64,000 bases of DNA, taken from positions 372,001 through 436,000 of the forward strand of contig JAIVFI010000033.1 of NCBI GenBank assembly GCA_025558095.1, in the 5' to 3' direction. Origin of the DNA: Hyaloraphidium curvatum (taxonomy: Eukaryota > Monoblepharomycota > Hyaloraphidiomycetes > Hyaloraphidiales > Hyaloraphidiaceae). The position numbers and the translations under genes are program-made. The notes beneath the pieces are model-generated. The model was not told where the DNA came from. It was given only the letters and a program-made list of their open reading frames with translations, and ran no database searches. Position 1 is the stretch's first letter. Each line of letters starts with the position of its first letter. Positions 42,559 through 51,500 of the stretch are shown piece after piece.

Positions 42559-43698
42559 ATGCTCCCCGCGGGGCCCCGACGGACCCCGGTAGCGGCCGCC
42601 ATTGTGCTCCTTGCAATCGGCGCGATCGCGAACGTGTTCCCGGCGGGGCCGTTCCGCGGGTCGGGGGGCGGCAGACGTGGAACGTCCCCAACGTCCCAGT
42701 TCCCGGCGTGGCCGGGGCGCGGACCCCCGCACCGCTCGAGCGGGTCTCCCGCGCCACTTTCCGCGCCCGCGGTTGGCTCCGCCGTGGTCGGATGCTCGGC
42801 CACGCACCCCGGGCGCGCCGACACGTTCCGCCGCGCCGTGGAGTCGTGGGCACCGCAGGTCGACAGGGGATTCGTCTACCTGAACCTGCACTCGGAGGTC
42901 CCGGCATGGCTCGCGGAGTACGCACCGAAGGTGGTCGCCGTGCTGCCGGGCAACTCGTCCGCGCGCCCGTGGAACCTCCGCGACGGGGCCAAGTTCCACT
43001 GCCTCTCGGCGGGTCTTGCGCCGCAGGACGCCTACGTGCTCTCGCTCGACGACGACATCGTCTACCCAAAAGACTATGCCCTGCGTATGGTCGCGGCCGT
43101 GGACCGCCACGGCAGGAAGGCCGTCGTGGGCACGTACGGGAGCTTCCTCCGCGCGGACCTCCAAGGTTTCCGCTTCCGCCACGGCTGCAACCTGGACCTC
43201 GAGGACATCCGCTCCCTCGCCGCCGTGCGGAACAAGACGGACCATCTGCGCTCCAAGGCCTTCGGTACTCCGTGCTCGCGCGCGACCGTTCGCGAGTACC
43301 TCCCCGTGCCCTGCGACGCCCCCGTGGACGTCCTCGGCACCGCCACCACCGCCTTCCACCGCTCCCTGCTCCCAGACCTGTCCCCCGCCGACTTTGCGCA
43401 CCCCGTGAGCTTGGCGGACCTCGCCCTGTCGGGCCACGCCAAGGCACGAGGGGTGCCAATGGTCTTAGCGGCCAGGCCAATGGGGTGGCTGGGCTTCCTG
43501 CCAGAAAGAAAGCCGTCGGCCTATTCCGAGATGATGGAGGACGACACGGTGCAGACGCGGTTCGTGATGGAGAGGGCGCCGTGGTTGCTCGGCGGGGGCG
43601 CAGATCCTGGAGAGGCGCTGAGGGGGAGGTGCGACGGGTCGCTCGACGGATCGGATTGGGACGGGGAGGGCACGAGTACGCCGGACCCGGGCGGCTGA
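42559..43698 (+). CDS. Type II membrane glycosyltransferase (GT-A, DxD)
   Basis: This is an intronless 379-residue frame. A single N-terminal hydrophobic helix (VAAAIVLLAIGAIANVF) suggests a Golgi type II membrane protein. The luminal domain begins VVGCSATHPGRADTFRRAV and contains the metal-binding motif in VLSLDDDIVYPKDYALRMV, followed by VVGTYGSFLR and a histidine-containing acceptor-side region (GTATTAFHRSLLPDLSPAD). The layout resembles GT2/GT-A enzymes; donor and acceptor are unknown. It is inserted between LRR paralogues 1 and 2 on the opposite strand. Confidence 0.75.
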   Translation: MLPAGPRRTPVAAAIVLLAIGAIANVFPAGPFRGSGGGRRGTSPTSQFPAWPGRGPPHRSSGSPAPLSAPAVGSAVVGCSATHPGRADTFRRAVESWAPQVDRGFVYLNLHSEVPAWLAEYAPKVVAVLPGNSSARPWNLRDGAKFHCLSAGLAPQDAYVLSLDDDIVYPKDYALRMVAAVDRHGRKAVVGTYGSFLRADLQGFRFRHGCNLDLEDIRSLAAVRNKTDHLRSKAFGTPCSRATVREYLPVPCDAPVDVLGTATTAFHRSLLPDLSPADFAHPVSLADLALSGHAKARGVPMVLAARPMGWLGFLPERKPSAYSEMMEDDTVQTRFVMERAPWLLGGGADPGEALRGRCDGSLDGSDWDGEGTSTPDPGG

Positions 43699-43809
43699 AA
43701 AGGCTGACGTGAGTGGGCCGGCCCGACGAGCACTCGGCAGGAAGAATCAGGCTTTAGTCGTCGTCGGTGAAAGACAGGTCTTCCCCCGCTATCCTCTGCA
43801 TCGTCGCGA

Positions 43810-45422
43810 TCAGTTCTCGCCGTCCGCGACGGGCACGTCCCGGACGCATAGCGTATCCAGCGTGCCCTTCAGCCTAAACACGGTGTAGAGCAGGGTCTCC
43901 GCCTTCCTGATCCCGCCGCATCCGGCTAGCCTGAGCGCCACGAGCTCCTTCAGGTGCTCGCGGATGCACAGCACCGCGTCGTCGTCGACCCCGGCCAGGT
44001 AGCTGACGGCCAGGTACTCGAGCAGGGGCGGGTCGGCCTCGATCAGGGGTTTCAGCGCGCTCCAGGTGACGGAGGTGCGGGAAAGGTTGAGATCGTTGAT
44101 GGTTGAGCGGGAAGCGTGGAGGTGGGGAACGATGGCGTCCTGTTGCGCGTGCGGAGTGGTGAGATCTCTTGCAGGATAGATTACGATCCGACGGCCGCCC
44201 ACCGTTACTCCCGTCTTCCTCAAGTTGAGCCATTCGATGTGGGTGTTCTGTCGCAGGATCGGTACGATCGACGCGTCGCCGACGCCCACGGCAGAGTCAA
44301 GGACCAGCTCCCTCAGGCACGGGCTGGCGAGCTTAAGCAATGTGGCGTCGGTCACTTTGGAGCAGAACTTGAGCCGCACTTCGGCGAGTTCCAAGAACTT
44401 TCCGAAGGCGGGTCCGAACGAGGCGTCCGTGAGCTTGGCGCACTGGTCAAGGTCGAGAACCTTCAGATTCCGGACCGAATCTACGATCTGCGAGAGATGG
44501 CGATCTTCCAAGGCGGTCTCCAAGTCCTCCGTCTCGTCTTCGTAGGCGGTGTCCCTGTTCACGATCAGGCTTTCGAGGCTCGAAGGAGCGGCTTCCGCCA
44601 GGGCGTCCAAGACCTCCGAATCCTCGGTGACCGCTCCGCAAACCCGCAATGTCTGCAGCTGGTGCAAAGCCCTCAGACACGATCGAAGACTGTGCCCGGA
44701 GAAAGCGACCCCGTTGAGCTTGAGGCTTCTCCGACCGGGACAGGATGAAGCCTCGAGCAGCTTGGAAGCGCCGCAGACCCCCCAATAAAGGCTGATCTCG
44801 AGCGACACGAGCTTGGGCATGCTCGCCAGGGCCCCAGCAAGGCGCATGACCCTTGCTTCGTGCGCGTCCTCGTCGGTCTCCTCCGGAAACTCGATCCTGC
44901 ACATCCCCACGCGGTCGAGAATGGCCGTCCGGCGTTCGGGACGGCCGTCGAGGTGATTCAAGAGCTTGTAGAATCGATTCGTTTGGTAGCCCCCGATGTA
45001 AATGTAGTGCCAGACGCGCCCGCCCGCGAGCTCGTGAAAGACAAACGAGACCCGGCTGAGCTGCGACGCGAGATGGATCATCTCGTAGCAATTGCACCCG
45101 CAGGAAAGGCAATCGCACGACCGTTCGTGCGTCGGAACGCGGGAAAAGACCCTCGTCTCGCAGAGGCATGGCGGCCCCAGAGCGAAGCTGGTGGGACAGG
45201 AGCCAGATCAGCGGTTGCCGATGACCGGCCGCAGCTTCCGACCCACTCCACGATCCTCTTCAGCATCTCCACGGGCACTTTGCTTCGCAGTTGGGTGCGG
45301 TTCCACCGCGGGTCGCGTCCGGGGACCGCGTGGAAGAACTCGGTCAAGCGCGGTTGTGGAGAGCGCGAGGGCGCGTCGACGTCCATCGCGTCGCCGCGGG
45401 TCGCAGACGGCGCGTTGCCCAT
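43810..45422 (-). CDS. F-box-like/LRR protein, paralogue 2 (C-terminus truncated by a 2-bp duplication)
   Basis: The ATG at 45422 gives MGNAPSATRG and QPRLTEFF at residues 23-30. The conserved intron (GA|GTGGGT...CACCAG) restores the frame to FALGPPCLCETRVF and a cysteine cluster (RSCDCLSCGCNCYEM), then AMN1-like LRRs (LDLDQCAKLTDASFGPA, VRLKFCSKVTDATLL). The current stop at 43810 follows VADGEN. Sequence homologous to the paralogues' tail (ELIATMQRIAGEDLSFTDDD) continues immediately in another frame, shifted by an apparent GA duplication, so the C-terminus has recently lost ~20 residues. The function is inferred as for paralogue 1. Confidence 0.75.
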
Positions 45423-45576
45423 GCTTTTGGAGATTTCAGTCAGCTTAGATACCCGTAGGAGGCAAAGGGCCGTGGACGGGAAGGGGGAGCAGGTTTTTCG
45501 TGCGACGATCGTTGGCCGCAGGACTCCTCCCATGCAGTGCAAGCGATGGGCAAAGGATCGCGAGCCATTGTAGCAT

Positions 45577-47305
45577 TCAATCGCGAGACGAAAAGAACAG
45601 CTCGTCCCCCGTGATCCTTCGCATCGCGTCCATCAGGTCGTCGTCCGCGATCGGAACCCCCTCGAGACAGATCGTTGTGAGCGAGCCCTGCAGCTTGAAG
45701 GTCGTGTACAGCAGCACTTCGGGTCTCGTGATCCCCGCGCACCCGCCCATCCGCAGCGACTCGAGCCCGTCGAGGTTGTCGCGGATGCAGCGGACGGCGT
45801 CGTCGTCGACCCCGGCGACGTAGCTGATGGCCAGGTCCTCGAGCTTGGGCGGCTTCGACAGGACGAAGGGGCGCAGGGCTGGCCATGTGATGGCTGTGCG
45901 GGAGACGCTGAGGTTTTTCAGGTTGGTTCGGAGAGCCGAAAGGTGGGAACCGATCGCGTCCTGAACGATCCGTCGTCAGAGAAGGGAGCGTTGATCACGC
46001 ATCTGTGGGCGGTGTCCTTACCGAAACGTTGGTCTTCCGTAGGCTCAGGGAGCGGAGACCAAAGTTCTTTTGCAGGACGGGCACGATCGATCGGTCGGTC
46101 ACGGCGGCGCAATCCAGCTCCAGCTCGAGCAAAGCGCTGCTTCGTAGCTCCGACAGCGAAGCATCCGTCACGCCCGCGCACCACTTCAGCGACAAAATAC
46201 GCAGCGAGCCGAACTTGGCCAGCGCGGGGGCGATCGAGGCATCCGTGAGCTTTCCGCAGTGCTCCAGGTTGAGCTCCTTCAGGTCGTTTACGGCCGCCAC
46301 GATTCCCTGCATGTGGCGATCGCGCATCGCGGTCGACAGCTCTTCCTCGTAGGAATCGTCGTCGTCGACGTCCACATTGCTCCTCGCGTAGATCGTCAGG
46401 CTCTCGAGGCCCGGCGCGACAGAATCGGCCACGGCCTCAAAGATCGCCTCGTCATCGACTGCGATTTCGCCGGCGACGAACAGAATCTTCAGCCCGCGCG
46501 CGGCTCGGAGGCAGCTCCGCAGGGCTTCCGCCGTGAAGGTGACGCCGTCGAGCTGGAGCGACCTCAGATGCGCGAGCACCGTCAACGCCTCCAAAGGCCC
46601 CGTCGCGTCCCTGAAAGAGTAAGAGTAGGGCTGTACCGCCAACCGCTTCAGCCTCTTCATCATCCGGACGCTTCTGGCCATGCAATCGGAAACCGGACGA
46701 TCGGCCCCGCCCGGCTCATCCGCCTCGTCCGCCTCCGAGTCCGCCTCTGAGTCAGAGTAGTCCTCTCGTACGACCTTGTCCCTGACGTGCAGATCGCAGT
46801 TCTCCACGCGGCCCAGAGTATCCTCCACCAGATCCGGGTTTGCTTCGATGGCATCGAAGAGCTTGATCCATCGAAGCATGGGATGGCTTCCCAGGACGAC
46901 GCACTGCCACTCCCGCCGATCGACGAGCTCTCTGAAGACGAATGATACCTCGCCAAGCTTCCTCGCGAGGTCCCGCGTCTCGTAGCAGTGACAGCGGCAC
47001 GCGGAACATCCGCAGGGATAATCGTGGAACTCCAGGTCCGCCCGGTAGCGGCACTTTGGTCCGAGGGTCCAACTGAGCGGGGAGGCGCGTTCAGGGTGCC
47101 GCCCGCCTTCGGTCGAGGGTTTCGCCCACTCCACGATTTTCTTCAGTATCTCTACGGGCAGCTTGCTCCGCAGTTGGGTCCGGTTCCACCGCGGGTCGCG
47201 TCCCGGGAACGCGGCAAAGAACTCCGTCATGCGGGGCTGGACGGGACGCGGCGAGGGGTCGACGTCCATGGCGTCGTCGTTCTTGGACGACTGCGAGTTG
47301 CCCAT
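45577..47305 (-). CDS. F-box-like/LRR protein, paralogue 3
   Basis: The ATG at 47305 gives MGNSQSSKNDD and QPRMTEFF at residues 23-30. The shared intron joins KKIVD to WTLGPKCRYRADLEF and the cysteine cluster YPCGCSACRCHCYETR. The LRR part is very close to paralogue 1 (LKELNLEHCGKLTDASI, LKWCAGVTDASLSELRSS), with a second intron near 46010, and ends DELFFSSRD at TGA 45577-45579. The cysteine spacing C-x-C-x2-C-x-C-x-C is kept better than in paralogue 2. With paralogues 1 and 2 it forms a tandem array, all transcribed leftward. Confidence 0.8.
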
Positions 47306-47654
47306 GCTTGTTAGTGGAGTTTTCTCGCAGAAGGCGGAGGGCGTCGACGCGAAGTGGAGGAAGGCTGTTCGCTCGACGATCGGCACTCCACTTCTCGAGA
47401 GCAACGAGCCCCGTTCGGACAAAACGACATTGGATGCGAGCTGAAACCTCTGAAACTAGCATTGAATCGCGCGACGAAAAGAGTGCCATCCGACCAACGT
47501 CGGACGCGTGAACGCCTCCATCCATCCTTTTCCTTTTCCTCTCGCATCCTATTAATTCGCTCGTGTCTTTGCCCATGCTCCGCTGATTAGGCATTTTCTC
47601 GGGTCCAGTGTTTCAGTAACATGAGCGCTATGTAGCGCCGATGCGCGAGGATTG
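47306..47654. other. Intergenic region 5' of paralogue 3
   Basis: About 350 bp with no supportable gene; it should contain the promoter of paralogue 3 and the 3' UTR of the dehalogenase-like gene. Confidence 0.4.
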
Positions 47655-48539
47655 TCAAAGGAAGCCGGTCAAGAGCGCGAGCGTTTCGGCGGGCCGCTCC
47701 TCGGCGACAAAATGGCCGCAATCGAGCATGGAGAAACGCGCGTCCCACACTTCGCCGCGCCAGGCATCCTGCGCATCGAACAACGCCCCCGTGGAGAGCG
47801 ACACCCGCCCCCACGCGATCAGCGTCGGGCAAGCGATCGGCGTCGCCGCATCGGCGGCGTCGTGCTCCAGATCGATGCCCGCGCCGGCGCGATAGTCCGA
47901 GCACATGGCGTGGAAGGCATCCGGGTTGCCGTTCGTGCGCGCGACCGCGTCGGCCACGGCGGAATCGGCGTCGGCCAAGGCCTGCGCGCCGCGCACGAAG
48001 CGCTCCGCTTGCGGCCCCATCAGCGCCTCGGGCCCCGGAGCCGGGCGGGTGAAGAAGAACCAGTGCCACATGTTGTCGGCGACGGCGCGCGTCGTGTTGG
48101 TGTAGATGTAGGCGGTCGGGGCGATGTCGAGCAGGACCAGCTTTTCGACCGCGTCTGGATGATCCTTCGCGAGACGGCGCGATACCCGCGCTCCGCGGTC
48201 GTGCCCAACGAGGCGGAAGCGATCGAATCCCAGCACGCGCATCAGCCCAACCTGGTCGGCGGCCATGCGGCGTTTGGAATAGTCCTCCGGCTTCGACGCG
48301 GCCGGCTTGTCGCTCCAGCCGTAGCCGCGCAGATCCGCGCACACGACCGTGAAGCGCCGCGCCAGCGCGGGCGCGATCTTGCGCCACATCAGGCAGCTCT
48401 GCGGCGCGCCGTGCAGCATCAGGAGCGGCGGCCCCTCGCCGCCCACCACGGCGTGGATCGCAACACCGTCGATCGTCTGCCGCACCGCTCGGAACCCGGG
48501 GAAGAACGCCAACGCATCGTCGTGGATCGGGTCGCTCAT
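47655..48539 (-). CDS. Fluoroacetate/haloacetate dehalogenase-like alpha/beta hydrolase
   Basis: This intronless 294-residue alpha/beta hydrolase has the fluoroacetate-dehalogenase layout: LLMLHGAPQSCLMWRKIAP (HG oxyanion region), DLRGYGWSDKP, the nucleophile Asp in LVGHDRGARVSRRLA, the cap region HWFFFTRPAPGPE, and the catalytic His in LDCGHFVAEERPAETLALL. The enzyme hydrolyses carbon-halogen bonds or ester-like substrates; the actual substrate is unknown. Length and motifs are those of proteobacterial enzymes, and unlike nearly all neighbours it has no intron, so acquisition from bacteria is likely. The start at 48539 (MSDPIHDDALAFFPGF) is the usual family start. Confidence 0.85.
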   Translation of the reverse strand: MSDPIHDDALAFFPGFRAVRQTIDGVAIHAVVGGEGPPLLMLHGAPQSCLMWRKIAPALARRFTVVCADLRGYGWSDKPAASKPEDYSKRRMAADQVGLMRVLGFDRFRLVGHDRGARVSRRLAKDHPDAVEKLVLLDIAPTAYIYTNTTRAVADNMWHWFFFTRPAPGPEALMGPQAERFVRGAQALADADSAVADAVARTNGNPDAFHAMCSDYRAGAGIDLEHDAADAATPIACPTLIAWGRVSLSTGALFDAQDAWRGEVWDARFSMLDCGHFVAEERPAETLALLTGFL

Positions 48540-48668
48540 GGGAACCCTTTTCCTGCAACTCCGAGTGTTGCCGCCGGAGTATACCGCGGGTGGGGGACAA
48601 ACAAGTCAACTTGGCCAACGCGAGCATACGCCTTCCTGACGTCTCGCGCTCACGTTTCCCACTACGAC

Positions 48669-49730
48669 ATGCATTTCGCACGCCGCGCGTTCCGCATCGC
48701 GCCGCGGCTCGCGCGTGCCGCCCACGGCGGCCCGGCGCCCGAAATGCGCGCCGTGCTCACGTCGGGCTTCGGCGGGCCGGACGTGCTCCGCGTCGGCACC
48801 GCCCCGAAACCCGCCCCCGCCGAGGGACAGGTGCTCGTCAAGGTCGCCGCGACCTCGGTCAACCGGCCGGACCTCGTGCAACGGGAGGGCAAGTACCCGC
48901 CGCCCCCCGGCGACTCGGACATCCTCGGGCTGGAGGTCGCCGGCACCGTGGAACGCGTCGGCGAGGGCGTCGAGGGCTGGAAGGCCGGCGACCGCGTGGT
49001 GTCGCTGGTGGGCGGCGGCGGGTACGCCGAGTTCGCCGCGGCGCACGCGGGGCACCTGATGCGGATACCGGACAACGTGGGCTTCGAGGAGGGCGCGTGC
49101 ATCTGCGAGAGCTACATCACCGCCTTCCTGAACGTGTTCATGCTCGGCGGGCTGAAGGACGGCGAGCCGGCGCTCATCCACGGCGGAGGCGGGGGGGTGG
49201 CCAACGCCGCGATCCAGCTGTGCCGCGCGCTGGCGCCGAGCTCGAAGCTCGCCGTCACAGCCCACCCGTCCAAGGCCGAGCGCGTGAAGGAGCTCGGTGC
49301 GGACCTCGTGATCGACTACACGACCACGAAGGACTTTTCCGAGGCCGTGAAGGAGTTCACGGGCAAGAAGGGCGTCGCCGTGGTGCTGGATCACCTCGGC
49401 GGCCGCTACCTCGCGCCCAACATGGCCTCGCTCGCCGTCGGCGGCCGCCTGGTGGTGATCGGCATCACCGGCGGCCCCAAAGCCGAGCTGAACCTGGCGC
49501 TGATGATGGTCAAGCGGCAGCAGATAATCGGCTCGGTGCTGCGGTCGCGGTCGGTGGCGGAGAAGGCGGCCATCGCGGCCGAGTTCCAGCGGAGGGCGAT
49601 GCCCAAGTTCGCGGATGGCACGATACGGCCCATCATCGAGAGGGTGTTCCCGCTGGAGGACGTGAAGCAAGCGCACCTGATGATGGAGGAGGACCGGCAT
49701 TTCGGCAAGATCGTGCTCAAAGTGTCGTGA
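48669..49730 (+). CDS. PIG3-like NADPH:quinone oxidoreductase, probably mitochondrial
   Basis: This is a zinc-free medium-chain reductase of the TP53I3/QOR group. The ATG at 48669 gives an arginine-rich amphipathic leader (MHFARRAFRIAPRLARAA) typical of mitochondrial import; the catalytic part begins MRAVLTSGFGG. Family motifs are ATSVNRPDLVQREGKYPPP, ILGLEVAGTVERVGEGV and the nucleotide-binding loop IHGGGGGVANAAIQLCRA, then VIDYTTTKDFSEAV, VLDHLGGRYLAPN and the end DRHFGKIVLKVS. The gene is intronless. It would reduce quinones or enals using NADPH. Confidence 0.88.
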   Translation: MHFARRAFRIAPRLARAAHGGPAPEMRAVLTSGFGGPDVLRVGTAPKPAPAEGQVLVKVAATSVNRPDLVQREGKYPPPPGDSDILGLEVAGTVERVGEGVEGWKAGDRVVSLVGGGGYAEFAAAHAGHLMRIPDNVGFEEGACICESYITAFLNVFMLGGLKDGEPALIHGGGGGVANAAIQLCRALAPSSKLAVTAHPSKAERVKELGADLVIDYTTTKDFSEAVKEFTGKKGVAVVLDHLGGRYLAPNMASLAVGGRLVVIGITGGPKAELNLALMMVKRQQIIGSVLRSRSVAEKAAIAAEFQRRAMPKFADGTIRPIIERVFPLEDVKQAHLMMEEDRHFGKIVLKVS

Positions 49731-49784
49731 TCAGTAATATATGCTGAAAAGAGTCACATCCGACAAAGAAGACCGCCGTGCGCA

Positions 49785-51356
49785 TCAGCCCCCCCATCCG
49801 CTCCCCCTCAGCTCCACCTCGGCAAACAGCGGAAAGTGGTCGCTCGGGTACCCCTCCCGCGCGACGACCTTCCCCCTGTGGTCCTCCCCCTTGACCCGCA
49901 CCTTCTCCCTCAACGTGCTCGACGACACCCTCACGAACGCCGCGGAGCAGAAGATGAAATCGATCCGGCCGTTGTAGTTGCGCCGCGCCTCGGTCGGGCC
50001 GTTGAACGCGTGGTAGCTTTTCTCGCCGAACGGTTCGTGCGCGTGCATGTCGCGCAGGCCGAGCTTCTCCATCTCCCAGAGGAGCTCGCGCTTGTCCCCC
50101 TTGAGGTAGCACTGCGGTCCGGAGCGGCAGGGGTGAGCCCGATGCGTTCCGGGAGGCGGATCGGGCGGCCCACGTTGAAGTCGCCGCAGACGACGATCGC
50201 GGGCGCAAGGTCGTCCGGGAGCGAGGCGGCGCCGGGGAGGCCGCGGTCGTACCGGAAAAAGTCGCGCTCGTGCCGCCGGATGAGCGTGACGAGGGTGTCG
50301 AGCGCTCGCCTGGACGGGAAACGCATGAATGGGCACGGAATCGCAGGAAGGCGCGAAGCCGGACACCCACCTCCTCGCGACCTTGCCATTGACGATGCCC
50401 TCCTTCACCTTCGGGTCCAGCCTCGTGAACGACTCCATCTCCTCCCCTGACGCCGTGGGCTGCGGCATCCACACGAAATCGGGATGGTTGTTGAAAACGG
50501 CGAAGCTCCGCGGGTTCCGCACTCCGCGCTCCTCGAAGATGCCCCAGGCGATCAGCCGCGGGATGGTGACGTACTCGGCCAATTCGATCCCGTGGGCGAC
50601 GCAGACGAAGCGCGAGCGGTCGAAGAAGATGGGCACGTGCTGGAAGGTGATATCCCTCGCCAGCCCCGTGATCTTCTTCTTCCGCCGGAAGCGGTAGAGC
50701 GGCATCTCGGCCCCGGGCTGCACCCCGACGACGCCGTACTTGTCCGGCAAGACCTCGATCAGCGCCTCGAGCTGGCCCGCGCGGGCCTCCTGCAGGAACA
50801 TGAAGTCGTGATCCCGGAGCAGCACGTCGAGGATGTAGGGCCAGCGGTGGGCAAAAGTGTCGGGGTCCTGGAAGCGCGCCTGCGAGGTGGCTTTGGCGTC
50901 CCCGAAGGCCTGGATCTGCTGGTCCGAGCACATGATGTTCAGGGAGACGATGCGAACCCGCACGGGCTCGCGGGGCGTCGCCAGCGCCGCCTCCAAGGCC
51001 CTTTTGGCCACGCTTCGGGCACGACGAGCATCGAGAAACATGTCCTCGCCGTCACTGTCCTCCGAGCTCAGCAGCAGCTCCTCGTGGAACATTCCGTAGC
51101 CGGCCGCGACCTCCTCGGCCACGGTGGAGTGCACAGAGACCTCCCACGGGATTCCGGGCGGCAGCAGCTCCCCGTCCGAGCCCTCCCCATCGTTCGGAGG
51201 AGGGGCCGCACGACGACGCCTCCTCTTTTTGGGCAGCCGCGCGCGGAGCAGCTCCCTTTTGCGGTCCTCCTCGCGGTCCGAGTCGACGTCGTCGTCGCGC
51301 GTCCTTTGGGGGAACATGCGCTGCCGCTCTCGCGGGTCGAAGCTGCGCGCCGCCAT
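49785..51356 (-). CDS. Endonuclease/exonuclease/phosphatase (EEP) superfamily protein
   Basis: The DNase-I-like fold is shown by RIVSLNIMCSDQQ, FLQEARAGQLEALIE (metal-binding Glu), VVCGDFN and the C-terminal SDHFPLFAEVEL. Two introns restore the frame: one after KVARR (GTGGGT...GTCCAG) and one exactly after GDFN (GTGGGC...CGCAG) leading to CYLKGDKRELLWEMEKLG. The N-terminal 150 residues are charged and disordered (KRELLRARLPKKRRRR), possibly an NLS. This fits a nuclear Ccr4/nocturnin- or TDP2-type enzyme, but the substrate is undetermined. The start at 51356 avoids overlap with the divergent gene; longer in-frame starts exist up to 51488. Confidence 0.75.
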   Translation of the reverse strand: MAARSFDPRERQRMFPQRTRDDDVDSDREEDRKRELLRARLPKKRRRRRAAPPPNDGEGSDGELLPPGIPWEVSVHSTVAEEVAAGYGMFHEELLLSSEDSDGEDMFLDARRARSVAKRALEAALATPREPVRVRIVSLNIMCSDQQIQAFGDAKATSQARFQDPDTFAHRWPYILDVLLRDHDFMFLQEARAGQLEALIEVLPDKYGVVGVQPGAEMPLYRFRRKKKITGLARDITFQHVPIFFDRSRFVCVAHGIELAEYVTIPRLIAWGIFEERGVRNPRSFAVFNNHPDFVWMPQPTASGEEMESFTRLDPKVKEGIVNGKVARRWVSGFAPSCDSVPIHAFPVQASARHPRHAHPAARARLFPVRPRPPRRRLAPGRPCARDRRLRRLQRGPPDPPPGTHRAHPCRSGPQCYLKGDKRELLWEMEKLGLRDMHAHEPFGEKSYHAFNGPTEARRNYNGRIDFIFCSAAFVRVSSSTLREKVRVKGEDHRGKVVAREGYPSDHFPLFAEVELRGSGWGG

Positions 51357-51500
51357 CGCGGCACAGCGCCGCCGAGGCGGAAGAGATGGCGGAGGCGGCG
51401 ACGAGAGGCGGGCGGCGAAAGAGCGACAAAGGACGGGGACCGCCGCCCCAATCAATTTGACGCGGAGTGCGCTCGAACAGGTTGTCACCCAGGCCGCGAA

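Noticed and set aside
47652-49730. A single 692-codon plus-strand frame
   Set aside because: Its first half is antisense to the intact dehalogenase-like gene and has no family features; only the part from 48669 is a real protein (quinone reductase).
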